In this document: positions 22,307 through 31,142 of the stretch, in pieces | Layout: every line of letters begins with the position of its first letter | Numbering within the stretch: position 1 is the first letter of the stretch | Assembly: GCA_017308235.1 (NCBI GenBank) | Contig: JAFKFL010000019.1 | Coordinates: 1-64,000, forward strand | Source of the DNA: Alphaproteobacteria bacterium | Lineage (GTDB): Bacteria > Pseudomonadota > Alphaproteobacteria > Reyranellales > Reyranellaceae | Direction of reading: 5' to 3' | Length of the DNA stretch: 64,000 bases | The notes under the pieces: generated by a model | Seen by the model: only the letters and a program-made list of their open reading frames with translations | What the model was told of the DNA's origin: nothing | Database searches by the model: none | Made by a program: the position numbers and the translations under genes

Positions 22307-23284
22307 ATGGATGCATTGTCGGACATACTGAGGATGGCACGGCTGAGTGGCGGAGTGTTCTTCAACGCCGAGTTCTCCGCGCCATGGTGTATCGCAGCGC
22401 AGATGGCCCCGGACCTGTGCGCGCCGTTTCTCGGGGCCAGCAATCATCTCATTCCCTATCACTACGTCGTTGATGGCGAGCTGACCGTGGCGCTACCGGG
22501 CGAGCCCCGCCAAAAGCTGCGTGGCGGCGAAGTGGTGCTGTTCCCACGCAACGATCTTCACTTGATCGGCAGCGACGTCGAGATGCCGCCCACGTCGGCC
22601 GCCGATGTCATCCTGGCCGACGGAAAGGCCATCAAGCCGTCGGTCCGCCACGGCGGCGGCGGCATGGCGGCTCATATGGTGTGTGGCTTTCTCGGATGCG
22701 ATGGCGATCTAACCGACCCCATCGTCTCCGCCCTTCCGTCGTCGATGATCCTGCGAATCGAGGAGACCCCGGCGGCGGATTGGATCCGCTCGACGTTCCA
22801 ATATGCGGCGCGTGAGCGCGCCGAAGGCCAGACCGGATCGACGACGGTCCTTTCCAAGCTCGCCGAATTGTTGTTCGTCGAGGCGGTACGTCAGTACGTG
22901 CGAAGTCTGCCCGAAGGCAAGAGCGGCTGGCTGGCGGGACTGCGCGACCCAGCGGTGTCGCGTGCGCTTACCTTGCTGCATGCCGACGTAGCGCGCGACT
23001 GGAGCGTCGAAGAGCTCGGCCGCGAGATCGGCGTCTCCCGTTCGGGGTTGGCCGACCGGTTCACTCGGGTGATTGGCATGGCGCCCATGCACTACCTCGC
23101 CGATTGGCGCCTCCAGGTCGCGGCGCTTAGACTCCGCGATACCGGCGATCCGCTGGTCCGCATCGCCGAAGAGGTCGGCTACGAGTCCGAGGCGGCTTTC
23201 TCGCGCGCTTTCAAGAAGAAGTTCGGTTCTGCACCGGTGACTTGGCGGCGTTCCAAATCCGCCTCGAACAGCAATAATCTCTGA
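22307..23284 (+). CDS. AraC family regulator with cupin N-domain
   Basis: A 325-residue regulator. N-terminal half is the AraC-binding/cupin_6 type: HYVVDGELTVALPGEPRQKLRGGEVVLFPRNDLHLIGSD. The C-terminal ~100 residues hold two helix-turn-helices: WSVEELGREIGVSRSGLADRFTRVIGMAPMHYLADWRLQVAALRL and IAEEVGYESEAAFSRAFKKKFG. The ATG at 22307 (MDALSDILR) is the natural start; longer frames overlap the divergent promoter. Divergent from the diiron protein gene (113 bp apart), its likely target. Confidence 0.9.
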   Translation: MDALSDILRMARLSGGVFFNAEFSAPWCIAAQMAPDLCAPFLGASNHLIPYHYVVDGELTVALPGEPRQKLRGGEVVLFPRNDLHLIGSDVEMPPTSAADVILADGKAIKPSVRHGGGGMAAHMVCGFLGCDGDLTDPIVSALPSSMILRIEETPAADWIRSTFQYAARERAEGQTGSTTVLSKLAELLFVEAVRQYVRSLPEGKSGWLAGLRDPAVSRALTLLHADVARDWSVEELGREIGVSRSGLADRFTRVIGMAPMHYLADWRLQVAALRLRDTGDPLVRIAEEVGYESEAAFSRAFKKKFGSAPVTWRRSKSASNSNNL

Positions 23285-23310
23285 CAAATTCCCCGTTGGC
23301 AGGGAATTTG
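23285..23310. terminator. Perfect 9-bp hairpin right after the AraC gene
   Basis: CAAATTCCC (23285-23293) and GGGAATTTG (23302-23310) are perfect complements around an 8-nt loop, beginning at the base after the AraC stop codon. No U-tract follows on either strand (plus-strand continuation is CCGCGG), so it could equally be an operator for the flavoprotein gene that starts 53 bp later. Confidence 0.5.
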
Positions 23311-23362
23311 CCGCGGAGAATAGTTCGTGCTGGACTGCTCGTACCGCAAGTGCCGAGGCCCC

Positions 23363-23992
23363 ATGACCGACCCGATCAACCGCGCTGCCTTCTACCACGA
23401 CGGAATGCGTGAACTGCAGGACCGCTTCGACGGGCGCCGTGTTGCCGACGGCCTCGAGAAGCATCGCCTCCACTTCGAGTTCTGGGAGTACGACCGCAAG
23501 CTCATCGGAGAGGCGCGATTCCTCTTTATCGCGACGAGCTACCAGGACAACGTCGATTGTTCCATGCGATCGGGCGATCCCGGCTTCGTCAAGATCACCG
23601 GGCCCGACACGCTCGAGTACCCTGAGTACGACGGCAACAACATGTACCGCACCCTCGGCAATATTCATCGGAATCCGAACGTCGGCCTGCTGTTCGTGCG
23701 TTTCGACGGCAAGACGTTTCGTACACGGATCAGGGGCAAGGCAACGATCCACGACGATGCGGAAGTACTTGGCCGACATCATGGCGCGAAAGTCGTCGTG
23801 CGCATCAAGTGCGAGATTTTTCCGAACTGCCCCCGTTACGTCCCGGATCTGATGGGAACGTCCACGGCAGTGCCGGCGAATCCCTTCGTTCCCCGGCCCG
23901 GGTACGAGCCGCCGCCGCCCGAATGGAAGAGCCGCGATTACCTCAAGGACGTGCTCTCGAAGTACGATCCGCATCGGACACGCGACGGATAA
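23363..23992 (+). CDS. Pyridoxamine 5'-phosphate oxidase-fold (split-barrel flavin) protein
   Basis: A 209-residue PNPOx-like protein. ADGLEKHRLHFEFWEYDRKLIGEARFLFIATSYQDNVDCSMRSGDPGFVKITGPDTLEYPEYDGNNMYRTLGNI carries the barrel strands and the FMN-phosphate contact region; the C-terminal GYEPPPPEWKSRDYLKDVL is typical of the pyridoxamine phosphate oxidase-like family found in soil bacteria. The ATG at 23363 (MTDPINRAAF) is preferred. It may use FMN or F420; function unknown. It ends tail-to-tail with the DUF4336 gene. Confidence 0.75.
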   Translation: MTDPINRAAFYHDGMRELQDRFDGRRVADGLEKHRLHFEFWEYDRKLIGEARFLFIATSYQDNVDCSMRSGDPGFVKITGPDTLEYPEYDGNNMYRTLGNIHRNPNVGLLFVRFDGKTFRTRIRGKATIHDDAEVLGRHHGAKVVVRIKCEIFPNCPRYVPDLMGTSTAVPANPFVPRPGYEPPPPEWKSRDYLKDVLSKYDPHRTRDG

Positions 23993-24024
23993 GAAGGCTC
24001 GCGCTCGAGCCGCGGGCTAGACGC

Positions 24025-24046
24025 TTTGTCCTCGAAGGCGGACAAA
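24025..24046. terminator. Small inverted repeat between convergent genes
   Basis: TTTGTCC (24025-24031) and GGACAAA (24040-24046), perfect 7-bp arms with an 8-nt loop, lie between the PNPOx-like gene (+) and the DUF4336 gene (-). The stem's own A/T ends would give a short U-run in both directions. A plausible weak bidirectional terminator. Confidence 0.45.
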
Positions 24047-24068
24047 TCCGGATGCAAAAGCACACGTC

Positions 24069-24827
24069 CTAGCCGAGCCAGCGGAACGCCCGCTGCAACT
24101 CCGCCGTCCCGTTGGTCTCGAACCAGCGGCCATGGGCGATGATCACGCGCTCGGGGTTCCAGGCAATCATCTGCTCGACGGCGGCCTTCATTTGCGTGCG
24201 ATGACGTCGGTAGGAGAATCGCATGTCGCGTGGCATCCCGCCGTCCGGCGCGAGGGCGCCACCGCTGCGCACGACCCAGCGCAGGAACGACGAGCGGATC
24301 TTGTGCGGCTCGAAGTTCTCGATGAAGTCGGTGAGAACCAAGGTGCGGCTGGTGCGATGGAAGAAGACGACTTCGGTCATGAAGCCGCCGTGGACAGGCA
24401 AGGTGTCGATGGCATCGTCCCATGGATAGCCGCGGGTTCCGTCGAGAGCCCGATGCGGGAAATCGATGCGGTCCTGTGCCTGCTCTTCGATGCGCGGCGC
24501 AAGGTAGGCCTCCGCCTCGGGAAAGGCCGATATCCAGTCGCGGATCCACCAGTAGTGGAGGCGGTTGGGCCCGATGATCCATCGCGGCCGCCCGATCGAT
24601 TCGATCTCGATACGCAGTGAGAGCGGAAGCGGCGTCGGCGAATGGATGAAGAGATCGCCGCCGATGCGGATCACGGTCATGCGGGTGGGAAAGGGAATCT
24701 TAAGCAACGGCATGCCGAAGCGGATCGTGGGACCGTCGACAATCCAGATATCGGTCGCGATCGGCTTCAGCGTGTTCAGCGGCGGATAGGCCGATTTGAG
24801 ATCGTTTTGTTCGAGATTGTCCTGCAT
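24069..24827 (-). CDS. DUF4336 family protein (metallo-beta-lactamase-like)
   Basis: A 252-residue protein of the DUF4336 type. Visible motifs: MTVIRIGGDLFIHSPTPLP, WIIGPNRLHYWWIRDW, GFMTEVVFFHRTSRTLVLTDFIENF and NPERVIIAHGRWFETNG. The strand order and the GPN..H, TD, H-x-x-x-F elements resemble a metallo-beta-lactamase core with partly altered metal ligands, so it may be a divergent hydrolase. No substrate is known. The ATG at 24827 gives the family N-terminus; the open frame upstream is in the intergenic gap. Confidence 0.7.
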   Translation of the reverse strand: MQDNLEQNDLKSAYPPLNTLKPIATDIWIVDGPTIRFGMPLLKIPFPTRMTVIRIGGDLFIHSPTPLPLSLRIEIESIGRPRWIIGPNRLHYWWIRDWISAFPEAEAYLAPRIEEQAQDRIDFPHRALDGTRGYPWDDAIDTLPVHGGFMTEVVFFHRTSRTLVLTDFIENFEPHKIRSSFLRWVVRSGGALAPDGGMPRDMRFSYRRHRTQMKAAVEQMIAWNPERVIIAHGRWFETNGTAELQRAFRWLG

Positions 24828-25139
24828 GAAACTTCCGTGACAACCATTCCTCGCAAAAGGCAACGACTCGAGTGGCAAATGAGTCGCCCGCTCTTGCGTC
24901 TGGCCTCTGCGTCCCCAACTTGAGGCGGCAATCGACGTTGCGCCGATTCCCAGGCGTGTGCGTTTCGGTCGCGTACAGGTTGTCCCGTTTTCGCCACACT
25001 CAATGGCGAAAGTCACAACGTGTGCAAAGGCGAGAAAGCGGCGTGGATTCAATAGTTTAGCGGGGTGGATCGCTGCCGGTGCGACAAGGGAAAAGGGCGC
25101 TCCGGGTAATCCAGGCCTTTCGTAAAAGCGGGAGAGTAA
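24828..25139. other. 312-bp gap with the RND efflux promoter region
   Basis: No credible coding sequence on either strand. It holds the divergent promoters of the DUF4336 gene and the RND operon. The only clear structure is the dyad TTTCGCCA/TGGCGAAA at 24989-25011. The RND adaptor gene has AAAGCGGGAGAG just upstream of its ATG as RBS. No adjacent regulator gene exists. Confidence 0.6.
24989..25011. promoter_or_regulatory. Inverted repeat upstream of the RND operon (candidate operator)
   Basis: TTTCGCCA (24989-24996) and TGGCGAAA (25004-25011) are perfect complements with a 7-base spacer, about 130 bp upstream of the adaptor-protein start. The symmetry and position suit a TetR/MarR-type operator, but no regulator is nearby, so the assignment is speculative. 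Confidence 0.4.
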
Positions 25140-26357
25140 ATGCGTATCAATTGGCGTTGGGTGCTCGCGGTCGTGCTGCCGGTCGCGTTGGCTCCACTGG
25201 TGCTCGCGTTGGCGCCGCAACTTGCACAGTCCGACAAGCAGGCACTGGCCACTCCGTCTCCGGCTCCGGTCGATGTTGGCGTTGTCGCCGTGCAAGCCGA
25301 GCCGCGTGCGATCGTGCGCGAGCTGCCGGGCCGCATCTCGCCGATGCGCGTGGCCGACGTGCGGCCGCGGGTCTCGGGCATCGTTATCGCCCGTCTGTTC
25401 AATCAAGGCAGCGACGTGAAGGCGGGCGACCCGCTTTATCTGATCGATCCCAAGCCGTTCGAGGTCGAGCTGCAGGCGAGCGAGGCGGCGTTGGCGAAAG
25501 CCAGAGCTGCCTACGATCTGGCGGTCCTGCAGGAAACGCGCTCCAAGGCCATGACCAAGGCGCAGGCGATCTCGCAGGCCCAGAACGAGACGGCCATTGC
25601 GAGCGTGGCGCAGGCACGAGCTGAGGTGGCGACGCGCGAGGCCGAGGTGTCGCGTGCGCGGCTCAATCTCGACTATGCGACGATCCGCGCGCCGATCAGT
25701 GGCCGCATTGGTGCCGCGCTGGTGAGCGAAGGCGCGCTGGTGGTGCAGAACGATCCCTCAAGCCTCGCGACCATCCAGCAGCTCGATCCGATCTATGCCG
25801 ACTTCACCCAGTCGGTGGGCGAGATGAACAAGTTGCGCCGCGCCTTCGAAGCTCGCGATCTCGAGCGGATTGCGCCCGACGCGGCGAAGGTGCGCCTGGT
25901 CCTCGACGACAGCTCGATCTATCCCATCGATGGCAAGCTCTTGTTCTCCGAGGCCAAGGTCGATGCCTCGACCGGCCAGGTGACCCTGCGCGGTGAGTTC
26001 GCCAACCCCAAGCACGAGTTGTTGCCTGGGATGTACGTTCGTGTCCTGGTTGAGCAGGGGATCGACAGCGATTCGATCGCCCTGCCGCAGCAGGCCGTCC
26101 AGCGCAACGGCTCGGGCGGCAGCGAGGTGTACGTGGTCAAGAGCGACAACCGCGTCGCCCTTCAGCCGGTGCGTCTCGGTCCGGTCCAGGGTGGACAGTG
26201 GCTGGTGCTCGACGGGCTGAAGCCGGGTGACCGCGTGGTTGTAGACGGCTTCCAGAAGTTCGCGCCAGGCGATAGTGTGAATCCCCTGCCCTGGGGCGAT
26301 CAGGCAAGAGCGGAACGGCCGTTCCGTTTCGGCGAGCCCATCAAGGCGAACGACTGA
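25140..26357 (+). CDS. RND efflux periplasmic adaptor (membrane fusion) protein
   Basis: A 405-residue AcrA/MexA/MexE-type adaptor. One N-terminal TM/signal anchor (WVLAVVLPVALAPLVLALA, no lipobox Cys), then the lipoyl/hairpin region RELPGRISPMRVADVRPRVSGIV and DPLYLIDPKPFEVEL, a coiled-coil hairpin around residues 105-175, DYATIRAPISGRIG, and a barrel domain. It bridges the inner-membrane pump and an outer-membrane channel. The pump gene follows after 10 bp. No OprM/TolC gene is present, so the pump must borrow one. Substrate unknown. Confidence 0.93.
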   Translation: MRINWRWVLAVVLPVALAPLVLALAPQLAQSDKQALATPSPAPVDVGVVAVQAEPRAIVRELPGRISPMRVADVRPRVSGIVIARLFNQGSDVKAGDPLYLIDPKPFEVELQASEAALAKARAAYDLAVLQETRSKAMTKAQAISQAQNETAIASVAQARAEVATREAEVSRARLNLDYATIRAPISGRIGAALVSEGALVVQNDPSSLATIQQLDPIYADFTQSVGEMNKLRRAFEARDLERIAPDAAKVRLVLDDSSIYPIDGKLLFSEAKVDASTGQVTLRGEFANPKHELLPGMYVRVLVEQGIDSDSIALPQQAVQRNGSGGSEVYVVKSDNRVALQPVRLGPVQGGQWLVLDGLKPGDRVVVDGFQKFAPGDSVNPLPWGDQARAERPFRFGEPIKAND

Positions 26358-26367
26358 GCGATCGTCG

Positions 26368-29300
26368 ATGCCGGCCTTCTTCATCGACCGACCCGTCTTC
26401 GCCTGGGTCGTCGCTCTCTTCATCTGCCTGATCGGCGCGATCTCGATTCCGCTGCTCGCGGTCGCGCAGTATCCGATCATCGCGCCGCCCTCGATCTCGG
26501 TCAGCACGAGCTATCCCGGCGCCTCGCCGGAGAACCTCTACAACAGCGTCACGCGCCTCATCGAAGAGGAGCTGAACGGCGCCTCGGGCATCCTGAATTT
26601 CGAATCGACCAGCGATTCGCTGGGCCAGGTCGAGATCATCGCCAACTTCCAGCCCGGCACCGATCCCGGCATGGCTTCGGTCGAAGTTCAGAATCGCATC
26701 AAGCGCATCGAGGCGCGCCTGCCGCGCGAGGTGCTGCAGCAGGGCATCCTGGTCGAGGAAGCCTCGAGCGCGGTGCTGCAGATCATCACGCTTAGCTCGA
26801 CCGACGGCAGCCTCGACGAGGTCGGGCTGGGCGACTTCATGGTGCGCAACGTGCTGGGCGAGGTCCGGCGCATCCCGGGTGTGGGCCGCGCGACGCTTTA
26901 CTCGACCGAGCGGTCGCTGCGCATCTGGACCGATCCCGCCAAGCTCCTGGGCTACAACCTCACAGCCGACGATGTGACGCGCGCGATCAGCGCGCAGAAC
27001 GCCCAGGTGGCGTCGGGCAGCGTCGGCGCCGAGCCGAGCGATCGCGGCCAGAAGGTCTCCGCCCTGGTCCTGGTGAAGGGACAGCTCAGCACGCCCGAGG
27101 AATTCGGCGCGATCGTGCTGCGCGCCAACGCCGACGGCTCGACGGTGCGGTTGCGCGACGTGGCGCGCGTCGAAGTGGGCGGCATGGGCTACCAGTTCAC
27201 GACCCGGCTGAACGGCAAGCCGACCGCGGGCCTCTCGGTGCTGCTCGCGCCCACCGGCAACGCGCTCGCGACCGCTGGCGCGGTCGAAGCGAAGATGAAG
27301 GAGCTGTCGCGCTTCTTTCCGGCCAATATCAAATACGAGATCCCCTATAACATCACGCCGGTCGTCAAAGCCTCGATCGAGAAGGTGGCGAGCACGCTCG
27401 TCGAAGCGGTGGTGCTGGTGTTCGTGGTGATGTTCCTGTTCTTGCAGAACATCCGTTACACGGTCATTCCGACCATCGTGGTGCCGGTGGCGCTGCTCGG
27501 CACCTGCGCGACACTGCTGATGGCCGGCTACTCGATCAACATGCTCACTATGTTCGGCATGGTGCTGGCGATCGGCATCCTGGTCGACGACGCGATCGTC
27601 GTGGTCGAGAATGTCGAGCGCATCATGGCCGAGGAAGGGCTGCCGCCCCGCGAGGCGACGCGCAAGGCGATGTCGCAGATCACCGGCGCTATCGTCGGCA
27701 TCACGCTGGTGCTGATGGCGGTGTTCGTGCCGATGGCCTTCTTCCCGGGCTCGGTCGGCATCATCTATCGCCAGTTTTCGGTCACCATGGTGGCGGCGAT
27801 CGGCTTCTCTGCCCTGCTGGCGCTGTCGCTCACGCCCGCGCTCTGTGCCACGCTCCTGAAGCCTGTGGCGGCCGGCCACGGCCATGCCCGTCGCGGCTTG
27901 TTCGGCCTCTTCAACCGCACGCTCGATACCGTGCGCGATCGATATGCCGGCACGGTCGGTTGGTCGCTGAAGCGCGTCGGCCGGCTGATGGTGATCTATG
28001 CCGCTCTGATCGTGGCACTCGGCTGGGCGTTCGTGCGTCTGCCGGGCGGCTTTCTGCCGATCGACGACCAGGGCTTCATCACCACCGACGTGCAGACTCC
28101 GGCCGATTCCTCCTACCGTCGCACCGAGGCCGTGGTCGAGCAGGTGGAGAAATACCTGGCCAAGCGTCCGGGCATCGACAACGTCACCTTCCTGACCGGC
28201 TACAGCTTCCTCGGCCAGGGCATGAACACCGCGCAAGCCTTCATCACCCTGAAGGACTGGTCGGAGCGCGGGCCGCAGGAGTCGGCATCGGCAATCGTCG
28301 ACGACATCAATCGCGACATGGGGCAGATCCGCGACGCCAAGATCTCGGCGCTCGAGCCGCCACCGATCGACAATCTCGGCAATTCGAGCGGCTTCAGCTT
28401 CCGTCTCCAGGACCGTGGACAAAAGGGCCAAACGGCGCTGCGCAGTGCCGCCGAGTCGCTGGTGACGGCGGCCAACGCGAGCCCTGTCCTGCAGAACGTC
28501 TATGTCGAGGGCCTGCCGTCTGCGCCGCTTGTCAATCTCGTCATCGACCGCGAGAAGGCGAGCGCTTTCGGCGTCACCTTCGCCGATATCAACAACACGG
28601 TCTCGACCAATCTCGGCTCGACCTACGTCAACGACTTCCCCAACCAGGGGCGCATGCAGCGCGTCATCGTTCAAAGCGATGCTGCGGGCCGCATGACGGC
28701 GGACGACATCCTGGCCTACAACGTCAAGAACGACCGCGGCCAGTTCGTGCCCCTCTCGTCCTTCGCCACGGTGGAATGGTCGAAAGGGCCGTCGCAGATC
28801 GTGGGCTTCAACTACTATCCTTCGATCCGCATCAGCGGTGAGGCGAAGGCCGGCTATACCAGCGGCGATGCGATCACGGAGATGGAGCGGCTGGCGGGAG
28901 CCCTGCCGCGTGGCTTCGGCTACGAATGGACCGGTCAGTCGCTGCAGGAGAAGCTCTCGGGCTCGCAGGCGCCGTTCCTGCTGGCGCTCTCGGCCCTGGT
29001 GGTCTTCCTCTGCCTTGCGGCTCTCTACGAGAGCTGGACCATTCCGCTCGCCGTGCTGCTCACAGTGCCGCTCGGCATCTGTGGTGCGGTCTTGGCCGCG
29101 ACCATCCGCGGGCTCGCCAACGACGTCTATTTCACTGTCGGCCTGATCACCATCATCGGCCTCGCTGCCAAGGACGCGATCCTGATCATCGAGTTCGCCA
29201 AGGATTTGCGTGCCCAGGGCAAACCCTTGATCGAAGCGACACTGGAGGCCTGCCGGCTGCGCTTCCGACCGATCCTGATGACTGGCTTCGCGTTCGTGTG

Positions 29301-29517
29301 CGGCGTGCTGCCCATGGCGATCGCGACCGGCGCCGGCGGCAAGAGTCAGCAGGCGCTCGGCACCAGCGTGATGGGCGGCATGATTGCCGTGGTCGTGCTA
29401 GCGCTCCTGATGGTGCCGGTTTTCTTCGTCTTCGTGCAGCGCCTGTTCGGCCGCAACCGCGCGAAGGCGGCAGAGCCTGCAACCTACGGATCACAAACGC
29501 CGTCGGCTGCCGAATAG
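26368..29517 (+). CDS. RND multidrug efflux pump, inner-membrane permease (AcrB/MexF type)
   Basis: A 1049-residue HAE1-type proton-driven pump: N-terminal FFIDRPVFAWVVALFI, 12 predicted TM segments in two halves with two large periplasmic loops. TM4 contains GILVDDAIVVVENVER with the proton-relay Asp pair, and TM10 contains IGLAAKDAILIIEFAKDL with the partner Lys. Full family length (1020-1050). Forms an operon with the adaptor 10 bp upstream. Exports hydrophobic toxic compounds, precise range not readable. Confidence 0.95.
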   Translation: MPAFFIDRPVFAWVVALFICLIGAISIPLLAVAQYPIIAPPSISVSTSYPGASPENLYNSVTRLIEEELNGASGILNFESTSDSLGQVEIIANFQPGTDPGMASVEVQNRIKRIEARLPREVLQQGILVEEASSAVLQIITLSSTDGSLDEVGLGDFMVRNVLGEVRRIPGVGRATLYSTERSLRIWTDPAKLLGYNLTADDVTRAISAQNAQVASGSVGAEPSDRGQKVSALVLVKGQLSTPEEFGAIVLRANADGSTVRLRDVARVEVGGMGYQFTTRLNGKPTAGLSVLLAPTGNALATAGAVEAKMKELSRFFPANIKYEIPYNITPVVKASIEKVASTLVEAVVLVFVVMFLFLQNIRYTVIPTIVVPVALLGTCATLLMAGYSINMLTMFGMVLAIGILVDDAIVVVENVERIMAEEGLPPREATRKAMSQITGAIVGITLVLMAVFVPMAFFPGSVGIIYRQFSVTMVAAIGFSALLALSLTPALCATLLKPVAAGHGHARRGLFGLFNRTLDTVRDRYAGTVGWSLKRVGRLMVIYAALIVALGWAFVRLPGGFLPIDDQGFITTDVQTPADSSYRRTEAVVEQVEKYLAKRPGIDNVTFLTGYSFLGQGMNTAQAFITLKDWSERGPQESASAIVDDINRDMGQIRDAKISALEPPPIDNLGNSSGFSFRLQDRGQKGQTALRSAAESLVTAANASPVLQNVYVEGLPSAPLVNLVIDREKASAFGVTFADINNTVSTNLGSTYVNDFPNQGRMQRVIVQSDAAGRMTADDILAYNVKNDRGQFVPLSSFATVEWSKGPSQIVGFNYYPSIRISGEAKAGYTSGDAITEMERLAGALPRGFGYEWTGQSLQEKLSGSQAPFLLALSALVVFLCLAALYESWTIPLAVLLTVPLGICGAVLAATIRGLANDVYFTVGLITIIGLAAKDAILIIEFAKDLRAQGKPLIEATLEACRLRFRPILMTGFAFVCGVLPMAIATGAGGKSQQALGTSVMGGMIAVVVLALLMVPVFFVFVQRLFGRNRAKAAEPATYGSQTPSAAE

Positions 29518-29575
29518 CGCCGGCGCAGGACGCAAGTTATGGTCGACGTCGAACTTTCTAGCGAAAGCGACGGCC

Positions 29576-29956
29576 ATGACCCGAACGGCGCGATGCTGCT
29601 GCGGAAGCTGTGCGATCGAGGTGCACGGCGAACCGATCGTCAACGCGATCTGCCATTGCCGCAATTGCCGACAAAGAACAGGAAGCGCCTTCGGTTGGTC
29701 GTCGTATTTCGCCGACGACCAAGTGTTGGGTCACACAGGCGACTATCGTATCTATCGACTGAGACGCCAGGAACGGTGGTTTTGTGCCCAATGCGGCACG
29801 ACCTTGTTCTGGTTAGGCCCTAAATTTGCCGGTCAGGTCGGCATTGCCGGCAGCTGCTTCATTGACGCGCCGCTCGGCGAGCCGACTGCAACGGCATCCA
29901 ACGATGGCCGCTGCGCCTGGCTGTCGTTACCGCCGAGCTGGCAGATGTGGGATTGA
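29576..29956 (+). CDS. GFA family zinc protein (second copy)
   Basis: A 126-residue GFA/CENP-V fold protein: ARCCCGSCAIEVHG, AICHCRNCRQRTGSAFGW and WFCAQCGTTLFW carry the Cys-x-Cys and Cys-x-x-Cys zinc ligands. It belongs to the same fold as the 20714-21121 protein but is clearly divergent (different spacing and C-terminus), so the two are not recent duplicates. Enzymatic activity is unproven for most members. It stands 58 bp after the RND pump and ends 3 bp before the convergent CobW stop. Confidence 0.85.
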   Translation: MTRTARCCCGSCAIEVHGEPIVNAICHCRNCRQRTGSAFGWSSYFADDQVLGHTGDYRIYRLRRQERWFCAQCGTTLFWLGPKFAGQVGIAGSCFIDAPLGEPTATASNDGRCAWLSLPPSWQMWD

Positions 29957-29959
29957 CCG

Positions 29960-31120
29960 CTAAGACGGCTGCTGCTCCTGCTGCTGCTCTTGGCCCCAGC
30001 CCTTCTTCTCGGCGTCGAAGAAGGAGGCAAAGACCTTGCGGATGGTATCCTCTGCGATGTCGCGGGTGATGAACACGACGCGGCTCTTGCGGTCGTCACC
30101 CTCGGGCCAGGCATCGAGCGTGGCCGGTGGATGGAACACGTGCTGCACGCCGTGGATCACGACAGGTTTGTCGGTGTCCTTGACGTTCAGGATGCCCTTC
30201 ATGCGCAGCAGGTCGGGGCCGCGATAGGTCACCAGCGCATCGAACGCTGCCGCCACCGTCGACCAGCTCATCGGTTCGTCGAAGGTCATGCAGAAGGCGC
30301 GGATGCGATCGTCGTGGCGGTTGACGTTGTGCGGATCCTGTTCGGCGCCGGCGCCTTCGTGGTGATCATGCTCATGCCCGTGACCATGATGATGGTGATG
30401 CCCGTGGCCATGCGCATGACCCTCGGCATAGGCCTCTTCGTGCAGCCAGCGCTTCACGTCGGCGCTCTTGGTCTCGGGATTGTAGAGGCCTGCGTTCAGG
30501 ATCTCGTTGGGATCGATCTCGCCGCCTGTGATCGCATGGAACGGCGCGCCGGGATTGAGCTGGTGCAAGCGGCCCTTCAGCTCGGAGAGCTTGGGCGCAT
30601 CGGCGATGTCGCTCTTGGTGAGCAGCAACCGGTCGGCGACCGCAGCCTGCTTCACCGCTTCCTCGTGATTATCGAGACTGGCGGCGCCGTTCACGCCGTC
30701 CACCGTCGTCACCACGCCGTCAAGTCGGTAGCGCGAGGCGAGCAGGGGATCGGTCATGAGCGTGTGAAGGATCGGCGCCGGATCGGCGAGCCCCGTGGTT
30801 TCCACGACCATGCGCTTGAACGGTGTTACTTCGCCCTTGGTGCGCTTCAGGAACAGCTCGCTCATGGTGCGCACGAGATCGCCGCGCACCGTGCAACACA
30901 GGCAACCCGAGTTCAGCGTCACCATGCCGTCCTCGGTCGACTTCTCGACCAGGAGATGGTCGAGCCCGATCTCGCCGAACTCGTTGATGATCACCGCCGT
31001 GTCGGCGAGCTCGGGCCGGCGCAGGAGCTTGTTCAGGAGCGTGGTCTTGCCGCTGCCCAGGAAGCCCGTCAGCACGGTCACGGGAATGCGTTCTTCGGCC
31101 GCCGTTTGCGTATTGGTCAT
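29960..31120 (-). CDS. CobW/COG0523 family metal-chaperone GTPase
   Basis: A 386-residue G3E GTPase. Walker A LTGFLGSGKTTLLNKLL, NEFGEIGLDHLL, the zinc-binding CLCC (in SGCLCCTVRGDL), LTKSDIAD (G4), and a C-terminal CobW_C domain. A histidine-rich loop (GHAHGHGHHHHHGHGHEHDHHEG, about residues 235-257, quoted in part) suggests metal binding. COG0523 proteins deliver zinc or other metals to target enzymes, often under Zur control. No Zur site can be identified, since the gene lies 22 bp after the CHAD gene. The ATG at 31120 gives the standard N-terminus. Confidence 0.88.
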   Translation of the reverse strand: MTNTQTAAEERIPVTVLTGFLGSGKTTLLNKLLRRPELADTAVIINEFGEIGLDHLLVEKSTEDGMVTLNSGCLCCTVRGDLVRTMSELFLKRTKGEVTPFKRMVVETTGLADPAPILHTLMTDPLLASRYRLDGVVTTVDGVNGAASLDNHEEAVKQAAVADRLLLTKSDIADAPKLSELKGRLHQLNPGAPFHAITGGEIDPNEILNAGLYNPETKSADVKRWLHEEAYAEGHAHGHGHHHHHGHGHEHDHHEGAGAEQDPHNVNRHDDRIRAFCMTFDEPMSWSTVAAAFDALVTYRGPDLLRMKGILNVKDTDKPVVIHGVQHVFHPPATLDAWPEGDDRKSRVVFITRDIAEDTIRKVFASFFDAEKKGWGQEQQQEQQPS

Positions 31121-31142
31121 CTCTACTCCGTTCCGGACGGTG

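Noticed and set aside
26341..28674. A 777-codon open frame antisense to the RND pump
   Set aside because: It mirrors the pump gene on the other strand, has no recognisable domain and reflects high GC third positions.
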